Shown here in pieces: positions 1-11,785 of a DNA stretch of 64,000 bases. How positions within the stretch are numbered: position 1 is the first letter of the stretch; each line of letters opens with the position of its first letter. The stretch is from contig CP142455.1 of assembly GCA_038049695.1 (NCBI GenBank), positions 27,379,501 to 27,443,500 on the forward strand, read 5' to 3'. The stretch is from Cinnamomum chago (lineage: Eukaryota > Streptophyta > Magnoliopsida > Laurales > Lauraceae). The notes under the pieces were generated by a model. The model saw only the letters and a list, made by a program, of their open reading frames with translations, was not told the origin of the DNA and did not search any database. Made by a program: the position numbers and the translations under genes.

Positions 1-979
1 ATGCCGGATTGTACGGAGTCGAAGGACAACTTTGGATTTTGTATTTGTCGGAAAACTCGTAGAATCGGTGATCCCGGAATTGTGGTCCGTTATCATGGAA
101 GAATCTTTTAGGTATGCCGAAGTGACAAATAATAATGATGCGCAAGAATTGAATGGTTGATGAGGTCTTCATTTCGCTGAGCACAAATGCTTCTGACCAC
201 TTGGAGAAATAATCCGTAGCGGCGAAGATGAAGTGATGGCCTTTGCTTGACGGGGGAGAGATAGGACCTATGATATCCATACCCCAAGTTTCGAACGGCC
301 ATGAGATTGCTGTGGGGTGTAGCAATTCTGGAGGCATATGAACATAGTCTCCATGAACTTGGCATTGGCAGCAGCGTTTAGCAAATTGCATGGCATCAGC
401 TACCATGGTAGGCCAGTAATATCCCAACCTTTTTATCCGATCGTAGAGTTTGGGACCAGCCTGATGAGCTCCACAAAGACCAGCATGGACTTTTTTTAGG
501 GTTTCCTTAGCCTCTTGTTGCGACAAGCAGTGCAGAAGTACTCCGTCGAAGGATTTTCTGTAAAGCATTTTTTAAGGTATATCCAAATGAAAGTTTGGGG
601 CTTGTCTTTGAACGCTTACCCATTCTTTTGGGTCTTCAAGGAGGATTCCGAACATGATGTAATCAATGAACGGATCTCTCCAGTCACCGATCGGAGGTTT
701 GAGGATGGAGATCCGACTTCCGGTCAATTGGTGGCATTCAGCAACTGCTTGGTGTGTGTTAAGAGGGGGGAGAATCCTTCTTTGACACACTATAATTTGC
801 ATGTTTTCCCCATCCTGGATCGCCATGGATGCGGTAAGTCCGGCCATGGCATATGCACGAATATTCTCACCTCTGAGGATATGGGTGATGCGACAGATGT
901 CAAACCTTTGGCGAAGTGATTGCGCCTTGTTGTAGTAAGGCAACAAATCAGGCTTCCTGACTTCAAATTTCTGATTCAT
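1..979 (-). pseudogene. Element A integrase and preceding linker (decayed, partial)
   Basis: Integrase of element A, which would insert the cDNA copy into nuclear DNA. The HHCC zinc-binding region lies at about 350-490 and the catalytic-core stretch around WGMDIIGP at about 270-290. The second catalytic aspartate (motif DNGPQFRD) lies near 60-90. The frame runs off the window start just after the PSTPYNPA motif, so the catalytic glutamate is outside. From 979 to about 540 lies the linker that starts MNQKFEVRKPDLL. A frameshift separates linker and core relative to copy B. Family assignment is firm; activity is not expected. Confidence 0.8.
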
Positions 980-1830
980 CTAGTTGACGATCAGTTGAGA
1001 GTCTCCAAAGACTTCCAGCATGGTGATGCCAGATTCGAGGGCTAGTTCCAGTCCCACGATGAAAGCTTGGTATTTAGCCGCATTGTTTGAGCATGGTTCC
1101 AGTAGCGAGAAAGCATGTGGAATCATGTGCTTGTCGGGGCTAACAAAGAGGATGCCAATTCCCGAGATCAGCTTTCTTTTTTCATTTGTCCTGGTTGCAC
1201 CGTCAAAGTACATGCCCCAGGAGGCATTTGGTGAGAAGGTCTCCACGTTGTAGACAGGTTCGTCTGGGAGATCATCCCTGAGTGGGGAATCTTTAGGCAA
1301 TGGCTGCTCTGCAAGAAAGTCTATTAGAGTTTGGCCTTTGATTGCCTTTTACGGTACATACATAATATCAAATTATGATAGGAGGATGGACCATTTTACC
1401 AGTCGGGCATTGAGAGAATCTGCTTTTATGACAAGGACCTTTAAGAGGTTGATTCTTGAAATCAGATAGACCGTGTTTGAAAGAAGGTAGTGGTGTAGCT
1501 TTTGTACGGCGAACATCACTGCAATGCATTCTTTCTCGACTGGAGAATAACGATGCTCCACACCTACCAGCATACGGCTGAGGTAATATAGAGAAGCTTA
1601 TTTTCCTTTGTCATTCTCTTATGCAAGCAGAGCACCTAGAGAATGGTCGAGAGCTCTTGTATACAAGATGAATAGTTTTCCAGTGGTAGAGGCAGCCAGC
1701 ACTGGAGTTTTGGTCAGCGTCCCAAACACAATCTGTCTTGATATTTTGAAATGCTGCTTCACATTCAGCGTCCCAAACAAAGTTTACACCTTTCTTCATC
1801 AACCGAGAAAATGGACGGCACTTTCCTGAC
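980..1830 (-). pseudogene. Element A RNase H and archaeal-type RNase H (decayed)
   Basis: Two RNase H-like domains in tandem. The first is the ordinary Ty3/gypsy RNase H (about 1830 down to 1340), seen as the stretch around VEHRYSPVEKECIAVMFAVQ. The second, 1300 to 980, reads YFDGATRTNEKRK and later NNAAKYQAFIVGLELAL, an archaeal-type RNase H as found in Tat elements. Its first acidic residue (the D of YFDG) is present. The first domain is interrupted by a frameshift near 1600 and a stop near 1370. The enzyme would degrade the RNA strand during reverse transcription. Confidence 0.78.
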
Positions 1831-2767
1831 AGATTGGAGATGAACCGTCTGATGTATGCCAATCTTCCTTGAAGTCCTTTCAGTTGTCTTAGGGTTCTTG
1901 GAGATGGCATTTCTAGAATGGCCTTGTCTTTGACGGGGTCAAGTTCTATTCCGCCTTTCCAAACTATGAATCCGAGAAACTTACCCGATGAGACACCGAA
2001 GAAGCACTTTAGTGGATTCATCTACAGTTTGTGTTTGCGAAGTTGGAGGAAGACTTCTTGAAGATCTTTGAGATGGTCTTCTTTTCTTTTGCTTTTGATG
2101 GCGAGGTCATCAACATAACATTCGACTGTCTTGTGCTGCATATCCTAGAATATCTTCATCATAGCCCTCTGATATGTGGCACCAGCATTTTTCAGACCAA
2201 ATGGCATGACAGTGTAGCAATATACGCCAAATGGGGTCCGAAATGATGTGTGTTTTTCGTCTTCTGGATGTATCTTTATCTGATTGTAGCCAGAGAATCC
2301 ATCCATGAATGTCATTCGCTCAAACCCATAGGTGTTGTCAATCATCACCTCTGGAATGGGGAGCGGGAACTCATCTTTGGGGCAAGCGCCATTTAGGTCT
2401 TTATAATCTATACGACCCTGATCTGCCCATTTTTCTTTGTCACGGGGACGATATTGGCCAACCATTCAGGATGTTGTTCCTCATGGATGAAGCCGACGCT
2501 TTTGAGTTTTTGAACTTCTTGTTCAATTTTTTCCATCACATCCCGACGGAATCTTCTTTGAACTTGTTTGACAGGCTTGATATCTTTTTGCATATTGAGT
2601 TTGTGGACTGCTATTTTAGGGTCTAAGCCTGGCATTTCAGCATAAGACCATGCAAAACAATCAACGAACTCACGAAGAAAAGAGATATACTCGGGTAACT
2701 CATCATCCTTTATATTCTTGCTTATGAATACAGGATGTGGGTTATCTGGTGTTCCTAAGTCTATCAT
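1831..2767 (-). pseudogene. Element A reverse transcriptase (decayed)
   Basis: Reverse transcriptase of the Tat type. Visible motifs in order are DYKDLNGACPKDEFPLP, FMDGFSGYNQIKIHPED, MPFGLKNAGATYQRAM and the catalytic YVDD box near 2107-2120, then KCFFGVSSGKFLGF at about 1990. The region upstream (2767 to about 2460) is the pre-RT segment beginning MIDLGTPDNPHPVF. A stop or frameshift just before DYKDLN and another near 2145 break the frame. Copy B has the same order of motifs. Confidence 0.82.
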
Positions 2768-2866
2768 TTGAACATGATCTTCTGTTGGAAGGTTCGAAGG
2801 TGGTCCTCCACAATAATTTTGGAGGCTTCCAATTCAATGAAACCTTTTGGAGTTTCAGGGGCATTT

Positions 2867-4084
2867 TCAGACCAAGGCTTTGTTTCTGGCCATGGGTCTT
2901 TCTGAATCGGTGATCTTCTCAAGGCTTGCTATGCGGTGATCCCAACCGCCTGTTGAAACTGGGTTGAAGTACGATACTTCTTTTGGAGACGATGGTTCTT
3001 CCGGGTCAGAATGCCACATGTCTTTATCACCGGACAATTCCTCTTCATCATCAGAGAAATCATACCGATCTATAGAGCTTCCTGGGTCCTTGACGGATGA
3101 CTCTTCAAAGAGATATCTAGGGAGATCAATGTCTTCATTGACATGAGATGTTGAGGCTTGGTCGGCAAATCGACTCCTCAGCATTTGTGTCAACTGTCTC
3201 ATGGGAGCGTCGAGATAATACCGCAACCCATGTGAAGATTTTTCTACATGACCGTAGAGTCTCCAATCTTCCAGTTGACTTTTGGTTAAGGCGGGCTCCA
3301 ATGGTGTGAGAATACCGCGACCTTGTCCCAGACCGACTGAGTTTTGAGTGTCATAACCCATTTTCTTTATAATAGCCTGTGCCATAGGACTATATAGAAA
3401 TAGTTGAGGCATACCTTCGTTTTGGAAAGGTTCAAGCAAGGAGTTTGACGAAGAAACTTCTGATTTGTGGAAGAAGATTGGCATCTCTTCTGCTGAAGTT
3501 GTCGGAACAACAAAGGAAGCAGTCGTAGGATCTTCTACGTCAGCAGGCATCTCTATTGGAGGTAGAGCAGGCTGAACTTGTTGAGTGTCAGCTTGACTTG
3601 ACAGTGTGTCGTCTTCCGACTCTGACTCTGAATCCGTGTCATGCATGATAAACACGAAAGAGACAACAAACTTGCTCCTAGACTTTTGTTTTGTCTTCTT
3701 TGCTCTGATTGTTATGACCAAGGGCTTTGAAGATTTTAGAGAGACAACGAAGGGAGATGGATCTCTCTCTTCAGATCTACAGGAAGGTTTGTTTTCTTTC
3801 GATGATCGCTGAGGAGCCTTGCCTTTATCTTTCTGGAGATTTTCGACAAGGGGTGTTATTTCTTCCTCCTTTTCTTCTTTTTCATCTTTATACATCTGAG
3901 CATCTGCAAAATGGACTTCTTTGCCTTTGAAGGGCTTTTTGTCTGCAAACACTCGATGTATTGAGCCGTCGTTGGCAACAAACTTGATGCATTGATGTAG
4001 AGTTGAAGGGACGTCACCATTATCGTGTATCCAGGGGCGTCCAAGAAGGATGTTGTAGCATGAAGGGGTTCTTATTGCATACAC
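2867..4084 (-). pseudogene. Element A protease end, acidic linker and G-patch-like segment
   Basis: The longest open stretch in A, 405 codons. It begins in the protease C-terminus (YNILLGRPWIH). A lysine- and glutamate-rich low-complexity linker follows with many Ser/Asp runs, then at about 3270-3400 a glycine-rich segment, KKMGYDTQNSVGLGQGRGI. The spacing of aromatic and glycine residues resembles a G-patch, an RNA-binding motif seen downstream of protease in some retroelements. The upstream protease part (4330 to 4085) lies in the same frame but has a TAG where B has Gln before the catalytic aspartate (IDLGSALNL, where B has IDPGSALNL). The role of the G-patch here is inference. Confidence 0.7.
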
Positions 4085-4335
4085 AGTGACTTCAGAGATA
4101 AGATTACCGATTTACAACTTAAACCTGATTTTGCTGATAGGCCTTTGAGCGCTCTCATCGTACCCAAAGATGGATACAGACGTGTGACTTAGCTTGCTAG
4201 GTGGGATGCCCAGCTCTTCAAGTGCCGAAGTAAAGATGAGGTTTAGTGCAGAACCTAGATCGATCTAGACTCTGTGTATCGGCATTTCTTTGACGTACCC
4301 TGTGAAGTACAGGGGTCAGTTGTGCTTTGTCTCTC

Positions 4336-4965
4336 TTAGCAGGAGGTCATCCTTACCGAAGGCAATGGTTGCACTTGCTGCGTTCTGTTCCGAGAGGCAT
4401 TCAATGCCTGATGCCTCAGTTTTCTTCTTTTCTCCCTTTGAGGCAGTATTTGATTTTTTGACCTTATAATCCATTTCAATCTGTAGACTTGTGGGGCATG
4501 TTTGTCAACATCCACATTCAGCCTTTGAAGTTCTAAAATGAGATTATCACGAGTGTGTGGAGACATTCGTAATAAATCAAGGATGTGCAGTCGTGCAGGT
4601 ATGTGTTTGAAGTGCTCAATCAGGTCGTACTTGAAAGCCTCCTTCGGGCCTGCATGTTCATTATTGTTGCTACTTGGGGCGTCTATATTTTGTGTTCCCG
4701 AAGGATTTACATAAGAAGAAGAAGAAGAAGGATGGTTGTAGTTTTTGTGGTAATCCCGGCAAGAATGGGTACCTCTACCAACTTCAAGAGCTTCTCGAGA
4801 AGGGTCTTCTTTTGGAAGATCATCCTTGGGATCGAAGGGTTGATCCTTCTCGTTTACTGAAGATGTGTCTGTAGCATAGTCACCATCCTCAATGATTGCG
4901 TTACATGGAGCATTTTCCGGGAACAAGTCCTGAACAACATCCAACAACTTTTTTCCTTCATTGAG
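4336..4965 (-). pseudogene. Element A gag C-terminal region, cut by the Tekay insertion
   Basis: Matches the C-terminal part of the gag polyprotein of copy B (residues around LLPENAPCNT and the end HAPQVL). Visible here are VVQDLFPENAPCN, GRGTHSCRDYHKNYNHPS and HILDLLRMSPHTRDNLILEL. At about 4962-4966 the similarity stops in mid-codon and the frame runs into antisense Tekay LTR sequence, so the first 35 or so codons of the 243-codon open frame are not gag. The missing upstream gag, about 3 kb judged from copy B, is absent on the far side of the insertion as well. Confidence 0.8.
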
Positions 4966-7639
4966 CAATTCCGGATACCGATAAACTCGTTCGATCACCC
5001 GAAATTGGCGCGCTACTTCCCGGAAAATCCGAGAACTTCCAAGATCGTAGGCCGCAGTGAGGTCCAATTTAAAACTTTTTGAACCAAATACTATTCAATG
5101 GTTAAAACTTGCGGAAACATAACATTTAAATAGAGCGGAAGCAATAGGTATCATGTATAATAAAGGAAAGCAGAACAGTGGTCTAATTAAAGTAATTCAA
5201 TGTAAATTTAAAGTTATACATCTTTCATTCTACCCTTCTCACTACAAATGTCACTCCAAAAACCCAAACAAAAGTGTGTCCCTCAAAACCCCTGTGGATA
5301 CTCGTCTCCGCCCTCCGGCTCGACGTCCGTGTCGGCCGGGCCCCAAGCGTACTCTCCTGCCACGGGTGCCTCGACTAGGGCTAAAGCGTCGTCATAGATC
5401 TCTGGGTCAAGGCCTAAGCACCATAGAATGGGTCAGATCTAAACGATCTGGCAAGATACAGCATACTACTAACATAGCATATATATATCAAAGGAATAAA
5501 GATGGGTACATAATTTAAATGAATAACAAGGAAAGAGAACTAGGCAATCGTGCATGTAGAGCATAAGGAATCAGTATAAGGAAATCAACTAAACTACTAC
5601 AAACAAGGTGGCACATTCACACGAGCTGGAATACCGCGGGATATTATGCCGCGGCCCTCCCATACTGAACACAGTCGCGGTGGGGAATCTCACCAGGGAA
5701 TAACTAATCCCGAATCTCACTCATCAACTCATCATCTCATCACTCCAGATCGGCACGGTATGACACCTTGCCGTCTTAGCCACACAGCTCATCATGATAG
5801 CTCCTCAACACTCAACTAGCTCCTACCGGGGATGATCAGTCCACAGGCTGAGCTTAAATCAACCGAGTGAATGTTCATGCCAACTCGAGAATAACTCTAA
5901 GGTCTGTGTCTGTCTAGGCTTTGCCTTGCGTGAACAAGGTCCTAACAATATCTCTAAGAGGTCCAAACATCTCAACACAGTCTCTGGATCTCATTCAAGG
6001 TCCAGGCCCACTCGTTGGATCCATACCAAGGCCCACTAGTACATGGCCTGGTCTAAAACTATCCATACGAGGCAACTAGTCCACTTATACTGATAAACAA
6101 TTCCATTTCGATCCATAATACTTAAACATTCCAATAGAAACTACCTCTTCCAGCTAAAGGGTTCACATCACCACACTTAGGCCCATTAAGGGCCCGCCTA
6201 GACACAGACACGGGTCAATGATCTCCGAATTCACATCATCGGGTCACCTCTAGATACCCTAGGTCCAGGTCCTCCAATTATGTTTAATTAACAGTATACA
6301 GCTAACCTAAAGATCTAAGAATGACAGAATAATAACAAGGAAGTATAAACTTCAACATATGAATCAATAGGGAGAATCCAACGGTCCAATCCTAGGTTAT
6401 GGGTCACTTTAGGTTCGGGTCTATCTCCGGTAATTCGATCTCTAAAAGACGTCATTAATGCCGTAAATTACTGTATTTGGTGCTTAGTTGGTTAAAGGCA
6501 TTGTTGACAACTTTTAGGGGTCGAATCATCTTAGATGATCAACCAAAACTCTAAACAGTGGTCCCCGCGATTCAAGGTTGAGCCACACCGTTGACTCGGG
6601 CTTAGGACACTGACAAATACTCATTTGGATGGTCAATGGGCCCCACAACTGATCATATCTCCTAAGTGTTGAAAACTGGAACAATCAGGGTTTTCCAGGT
6701 GAACCTGATGTGTTGTGAGCTCGGTTGATTTCCTGGCCGGGAAGATCAACCGAGTGCACTGACAAACCTGAGTCAGGCATCCTGGACAACTTAGATCGTT
6801 TCTAAAGGTTTACAGCGTGTCCGGTCAAACAACCAGGCCTAGGTGATTAACCGCATACTCTGAAAACCTTAGAAAGATTGATGATCCAGCTTTAAACACT
6901 TTCTAAATGTTAATTATAAGTTTCGGGTTGATTTGGGCGTAAACAGACTGAATTTCGGGTGAAAAACCAACTTTCAGTCATTTCTAGTGAAAACCATGTA
7001 AACGGGTCAACCTGGGCTAAGCCGGGTCAACCAAACTGATTAAAATGGGTTTTCTACAAGAAAATGGCTGATGGCCAATTTTCCATCAAAAACCTAGTTG
7101 TCTCGGTCGACCCAGGTGAGTCCCAGTCGACCCAGACAACAGGGTTACAGTCTGCAGAGAAAAAGCTAACTGAGAGCTTCATTTTCCCATTTTTCAGTGT
7201 TCCCGGTCGACCGAGAGGGTTCCCGGTCGACCTAGAACACAGTCGGGCGAGTCCCCGGGCGTGTCAGGGAAAACTGCAGAAAAAATAACTGAGGCTGAAA
7301 TTTTTGGAAATCCAGTGTTGCCGGTCGACCGATAACACTGGGATTTCAGTCCCAGTTGCATTTTCTGCAACTTTTCCGTTTCAGCTCCTTTTTCGCCCAA
7401 ACCACCTCCAATCTCTTCCAAACTCCTCCCAAACACTTCTAATCAATTAATAACACATAAACCATCCATCCATCACCTTATGGCCCACTGATCTTCCAAA
7501 TGGGGGGTGAAAAACCCCCATCCATCAGTGACCTTCCATCCAAAACACATAAACAGACTCAGGTGGAAACTAAAGCTTAACAGACATCAATTGAAGTGAA
7601 AAACTACAGAATCACAAATTAAAATACACATCCTAAGTT

Positions 7640-8560
7640 ATGAGTATGATGCACTTGCCTTTGATAATTAGAGAGAGAGTTGTAGAGAAAAATATAGCTA
7701 GAAATGAAGGTCCAGACCCAGCCCAGCTGAACAGAGGAGAGGGGAAGAAGGAGATGAACACCCAGCTGCTGTAGTAGTGTAGCAGCAGCTCCAAAACAGT
7801 CCCAGCACAACTGAAAAGGTCCTAGCTCAAAGGAGAAGAAGTAATATGGCAGCTGCAACTCCTTTAATAAATTTCCAGCAGTGAAGAAGAAGGAGAAGAT
7901 AGCCTTGCAGCAGCTCTGAAAATGGGTTCTAGCAGCAACACAGAGTCTGGAAATGAGGGAAAAGAGAGTGGAAGAAGAGGGAAATGGAGGGGAAGATGAA
8001 GAAGATGGTGGCACATCAGTGAAGAAGTAGTTGCAGCAGAGATTCAGGATGGAATTTCCAGCAACAGATCCAGCCCAGCAACAGTGAGATGAAATGAGGA
8101 AAGGAGGATGGAAGATGGGGTGCAGCAGAGTAGCTGTAGCAGTAGTCTCTTCAATAAAGAATCCCAGCACACAGCAAGGAGAAGAGGAAGGTGATGCAGC
8201 AGTAGCACTCAAGGGAAATTCCAGCAGTTCTCCAGCACAACAGGGGAGATGGAGATGTGGTAGCAGCAGCTGCTGGGAAAATGTCCCAGCTCGAATTCAG
8301 CACAACAGTAGCTGGTAGTGGAATGGGAAAGATGGAGGGGGTGACTGCTCCAGCTGAAGTGAAGAAGAGGAAGAAGGCAGCAGCAGAGCTTGAAGATGGA
8401 AGTTCCAGCAACAGATCTAGCAGCTCTGGAAGGAAATGAAATGGGTAGAAAGATGGGGTAATAACAGCAGCTTCAAAAAATGGAATTTCCAGCAACAGTA
8501 GCTGGTTGCACTGCTCAAACGTATGAGAGGAAATGAAGGAGGAGAAGAGAGTTGCAATGG
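7640..8560. repeat. Purine/CAG-rich low-complexity zone in the Tekay LTR
   Basis: About 900 bp in which the plus strand is strongly A/G-rich with scattered CAGCAG. A recurring word TTTCCAGCAACAG appears near 8053, 8402 and 8485. It lies just downstream of the LTR TATA box in element orientation, so it would be transcribed as a pyrimidine-rich leader. The long open frames on both strands are composition artefacts. Confidence 0.6.
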
Positions 8561-8627
8561 AAATGAAGGTAGTTGGGAGTGGTTTTCTTGGGAAGAGGGC
8601 TGGAGGTTATCTTGGGAAGGGGGCTGC

Positions 8628-8674
8628 TTAGGGTTTAGGGTTTATTGCAAATGGGGATTAAGAGATATTATATA
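8628..8674 (-). promoter_or_regulatory. Tekay LTR promoter: TATA box followed by telo-box
   Basis: On the minus strand TATATAAT lies at 8674-8667. A doubled plant telomere-type motif (TAAACCCTAAACCCTAA, 8644-8628) lies 23-46 bases downstream, about where transcription would start. About 440 bp of U3 precede it. Telo-boxes near start sites are known from plant promoters of growth-linked genes; their use here is inferred. Confidence 0.55.
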
Positions 8675-9112
8675 GGTCTAGGGGGAGTGATTAAGGACCA
8701 AGATACCCTTAGGGTTTAGTGGAATTAGGGTTAGGGTTTGAGGTTAATTTGGTCATTAGGGAAGAAGGTTCTAGAGAGCACCTTTAGCTTACACTAACCC
8801 TCTTAATTAACTTAATTAAACTCTATTAACAACTAACCTAACTCTAAAAGCCTAGGATTAACACAACACCCAATTAAATTAAAAACACTAACCCACTAAG
8901 TTAATCTAACTAACTTAGGAAATCTAACTAGTCCATCTAATTAGCCTCAAATAAACCCAATTAAAACAGTAATTAACAATGATTAGCCATAATTAGCAAT
9001 AATTAGCGAAGATTAGCGAAGATTAACATAATTAAACAATAATTAACATAAATTAGGGTTAATTAGTCTATAAAATAGCCCTTAGAGGGCCCACCAAGGG
9101 TGGGACCTCACA

Positions 9113-11785
9113 TCATTCCCTCCTTTTAAAAACATTTGTCCCCAAATGTAAAACAAGATTAGAACATACCTGAGGTAGAAGATGCGGATAGTCCTTCTCC
9201 ACCTGGTCGCGTAGCTCCCACGTAGCCTCCTCCGGAGTGTGATGCTCCCACTGAACCTTCACCCAATGAATGGTTCGGGTTCGGAGCACCTGCTCCTTGG
9301 TGTCGATGATCGCGACTGGCCTGGCGACGTACGAAGCATCTGGCTGGATGTTGAGTGGCTCGTGATAAAGAATGTGGGTCGGGTCCTCCACATACTTCTT
9401 CAGCATGGAGACGTGGAACACGTCATGCACTCCCGAAAGCTCTGGTGGTAGCTGAAGCTTGTAGGCGACGTCTCCAACTCTCGATCTGATCTCGAAGGGT
9501 CCAACGTATCTCCGCGCTAGCTTACCCTTCTCACCAAACCTCAGGGTACCTCTAGCCGGAGAAACCTTCAGGAAAACTCTGTCTCCCTTCTCGAACTCGA
9601 GCGGTCTGCGCCGATTGTCTGCATAGCTCTTCTGTCTGCTACGGCTGACCTTCAGGTTCTCAACTATCTGCCGAACCTTCTCGCTGGTGTCGCTGACAAT
9701 GGAAGGACCATGGAAACTCCTGACACCAACTTCCTCCCAGCAAACTGGGGTCTTGCATCTCCTCCCGTACAAAGCCTCGTACGGTGCCATCTTGATACTC
9801 GCATGGAAGCTGTTGTTGTAGGCGAACTCGCACAACGGCAAGGAATCCTCCCAGTTCTCCTTGAAGTCCAAGACACAGGCTCTCAGCATGTCCTCTAGTG
9901 TCTGGTTGGTGCGCTCTGTCTGTCCATCTGTCTGAGGATGGTAGGCTGTGCTGAAGCTCAACTTGGTGCCCAAAGCCTGCTGAAGACTCTCCCAGAAGTG
10001 AGAAGTGAATCGCGGGTCTCTGTCTGAAACAATCGAAGCTGGAACTCCGTGCAACGAGACAATCCTGTCGACGTACAGCTTAGCAAGGACATCGAGTCCT
10101 GCTCTCATCGACACTGGCAAGAAATGAGCTGACTTAATCAGCCGATCCACGATCACCCAAATGCCGTCGTGGCGCCTCCTGGTGGCTGGAAGCCCTGCAA
10201 TGAAGTCCATGGTGATGTGCTCCCACTTCCACTGCGGAATCTCAAGCTGATGAAGAAGTCCTGGCGGCTTCTGGTGTTCGACCTTGATCTGCTGGCACGT
10301 CAAACACCTGGAGACATAGCGAGCTATCTCCTTCTTCATGTTGTTCCACCAGTAGTAGCTCCTCAGGTTCTGGTACATCTTGGTGCTGCCGGGGTGAATC
10401 GAGTATCTGCTATGGTGTGCATCTGCAAGAATCTCGTCCTTCAGCTCCTGAATGTCTGGCACGCACAATCTGTCCTGATAGTAGAGCACTCCTCCAATCA
10501 ACCTGAACTCGGGCCTCTGGTCAACCTGCTCGATCACTCTGACAAGCTTCGGATCGTTGCGTTGACTGTCCTTGACCTTGCCTAGCAACTCTGGTTCCCA
10601 CGCTGACATGGTGGCAAGCAAGACTCTCTCGCTGAGCGGCTGAAACTGAACGTCTAAGCTGCTGAAGACGTCGGTCCACACACCCTCTGCTGCTAGGAAA
10701 CTGACGAGGGCGGTCTTCCTGCTCAAAGCGTCCGCTACGACATTCGCCTTACCAGGATGGTATTTGATAGGGAAGTCGTAGTCCTTGATATACTCCATCC
10801 ATCTCCTCTGCCGGTTGTTGAGGTCGTTCTGCGTGAACAGGTACTGCAAACTGCGATGATCTGAGTGCACCTTGAGGTAGTGTCGCCACAACTTCAAGGC
10901 AAAAACGACCGCTGCAAGCTCCAAGTCGTGAGTGGCGTACTTCTTCTCGTGCTCTTTCAACTGGCGCGATCCATAGGCAATAACCTTGCCCTCCTGCATC
11001 AGAACACACCCAAGACCGGTCCCTGAAGCGTCGGTGAAGACTACGAATCCACCACTGCCAGAAGGTAAAGACAAGATCGGTGCTGTCGTCAATCTCTCCT
11101 TCAGCTCTTGAAAGCTGTTCTCGCAAGCATCGGACCAAACGAACGGTACATCCTTCCGTGTTAGCTTGGTCAACGGTGCTGAGATCGTGGAGAAACTCTT
11201 GACGAATCTGCGGTAGTAGCCTGCTAATCCGAGGAAGCTCCTGATCTCTGTGGCGTTCTTCGGTCTGGCCCAGTTCGTCACTGCCTCAATCTTTGCCGGG
11301 TCCACTGCTAGCCCATCCTTGGAGATGATGTGTCCAAGGAAGACTACCTGCTCCAACCAGAACTCGCACTTGCTGAGCTTGGCGTACAACTGGTTGTCGC
11401 GCAACAACTGGAGAGACGTCCTCAAATGTTGCTCATGCTCCTCTCTGGACTTCGAGTAGACCAACACGTCGTCGATGAAGACCACTGTAAAGCTGTCGAG
11501 GTATGGTGCGAAGATCTTGTTCATCAAAGACATGAACACGGCTGGTGCATTCGTCAACCCGAACGGCATCACAAGAAACTCGTAATGGCCATAGCGGGAT
11601 CGGAACGCTGTCTTCTGCACATCCTGACCTCTGACTCGCAGCTGATGGTACCCCGATCTCAAGTCGATCTTCGAAAAGAACTGCGCACCCTGAAGCTGGT
11701 CGAAAAGCTCGTCGATCCGGGGAAGAGGATACTTGTTCTTCACTGTTGCCTGGTTCAGCTGCCGGTAGTCGATGCACATCCTCAT
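9113..11785 (-). CDS. Tekay pol: RT, RNase H, integrase, chromodomain (890 aa, 5'-truncated)
   Basis: Open for 890 codons. It begins inside the RT ([12 protein letters not shown]), so the visible start is the edge of a deletion, not a true start. RT motifs are [12 protein letters not shown] (residues 37-48), MPFGLTNAP (73-81) and the FIDD catalytic box (103-106). RNase H (about 250-375) shows [10 protein letters not shown] and an [11 protein letters not shown] stretch. Integrase (about 465-720) has an HHCC finger ending CLTCQQIK and the DDE core with [16 protein letters not shown] and [10 protein letters not shown]. The C-terminus (about 800-870) holds a chromodomain with [16 protein letters not shown], which in chromoviruses steers insertion to marked heterochromatin. 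The reading frame passes through the polypurine tract, and its TGA stop lies at the LTR edge. It lacks gag and protease and could act only with helper proteins. Confidence 0.88.
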   Translation of the reverse strand: MRMCIDYRQLNQATVKNKYPLPRIDELFDQLQGAQFFSKIDLRSGYHQLRVRGQDVQKTAFRSRYGHYEFLVMPFGLTNAPAVFMSLMNKIFAPYLDSFTVVFIDDVLVYSKSREEHEQHLRTSLQLLRDNQLYAKLSKCEFWLEQVVFLGHIISKDGLAVDPAKIEAVTNWARPKNATEIRSFLGLAGYYRRFVKSFSTISAPLTKLTRKDVPFVWSDACENSFQELKERLTTAPILSLPSGSGGFVVFTDASGTGLGCVLMQEGKVIAYGSRQLKEHEKKYATHDLELAAVVFALKLWRHYLKVHSDHRSLQYLFTQNDLNNRQRRWMEYIKDYDFPIKYHPGKANVVADALSRKTALVSFLAAEGVWTDVFSSLDVQFQPLSERVLLATMSAWEPELLGKVKDSQRNDPKLVRVIEQVDQRPEFRLIGGVLYYQDRLCVPDIQELKDEILADAHHSRYSIHPGSTKMYQNLRSYYWWNNMKKEIARYVSRCLTCQQIKVEHQKPPGLLHQLEIPQWKWEHITMDFIAGLPATRRRHDGIWVIVDRLIKSAHFLPVSMRAGLDVLAKLYVDRIVSLHGVPASIVSDRDPRFTSHFWESLQQALGTKLSFSTAYHPQTDGQTERTNQTLEDMLRACVLDFKENWEDSLPLCEFAYNNSFHASIKMAPYEALYGRRCKTPVCWEEVGVRSFHGPSIVSDTSEKVRQIVENLKVSRSRQKSYADNRRRPLEFEKGDRVFLKVSPARGTLRFGEKGKLARRYVGPFEIRSRVGDVAYKLQLPPELSGVHDVFHVSMLKKYVEDPTHILYHEPLNIQPDASYVARPVAIIDTKEQVLRTRTIHWVKVQWEHHTPEEATWELRDQVEKDYPHLLPQVCSNLVLHLGTNVFKRRE
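9116..9127 (-). other. Tekay polypurine tract
   Basis: Minus-strand AAAAGGAGGGAA directly before the LTR start TGATGTGAGG. It would prime plus-strand DNA synthesis. The pol frame runs through it and stops at the TGA formed by the first LTR bases. Confidence 0.75.

Larger units (their letters stand above)
1..4965 (-). mobile_element. Tat-lineage Ty3/gypsy element A, pol part (continues off the left edge)
   Basis: Minus-strand remains of a Tat-type LTR retrotransposon, collinear with the plus-strand copy at 26395-45735. Read right to left it holds the gag C-terminus (about 4480-4965), protease (about 4020-4330), an acidic linker with a G-patch-like segment (2867-4020), RT (about 1830-2700), RNase H (about 1320-1830), a second archaeal-type RNase H (about 980-1300) and integrase (1-980). 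Two RNase H domains before the integrase are diagnostic of the Tat clade. The copy is decayed: frames change several times and stops interrupt the domains. Its right edge at about 4965 is the junction with the nested Tekay LTR. The rest of A resumes at 13499. Confidence 0.88.
4966..9115 (-). repeat. Tekay 3' LTR (nearly full length, about 4.15 kb)
   Basis: Left LTR copy. Its inner edge is set by the polypurine tract ending at 9116, so in element orientation the LTR begins TGATGTGAGG. Its outer edge should read TGTAACGCCCC on the plus strand, as the other copy does at 12028, but the first ten or so bases are replaced by gag sequence of element A. From the inner edge inward it holds an A/T-rich TTAATTA zone (8760-9090), a TATA box with telo-box (8628-8674), a purine- and CAG-rich zone (7640-8560), a cluster of GGTCGACC palindromes (7090-7340) and a long unique part shared with the other LTR. 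Frames inside (for example 5153-5518) are not credible genes. Confidence 0.85.

Noticed and set aside
5153..5518. 121-residue open frame duplicated at 12225-12590
   Set aside because: It lies in the Tekay LTR in both copies, so the duplication is the LTR pair. The frame has no start context or domain and is antisense to the element.
7619..8212. 197-residue Ser/Pro/Phe-rich frame on the minus strand
   Set aside because: Composition artefact of the purine-rich LTR zone; no domain, and it lies in an untranslated leader.
9239..9451. Plus-strand frames across 9200-11800
   Set aside because: Antisense shadows of the Tekay pol frame; no domain on the plus strand.
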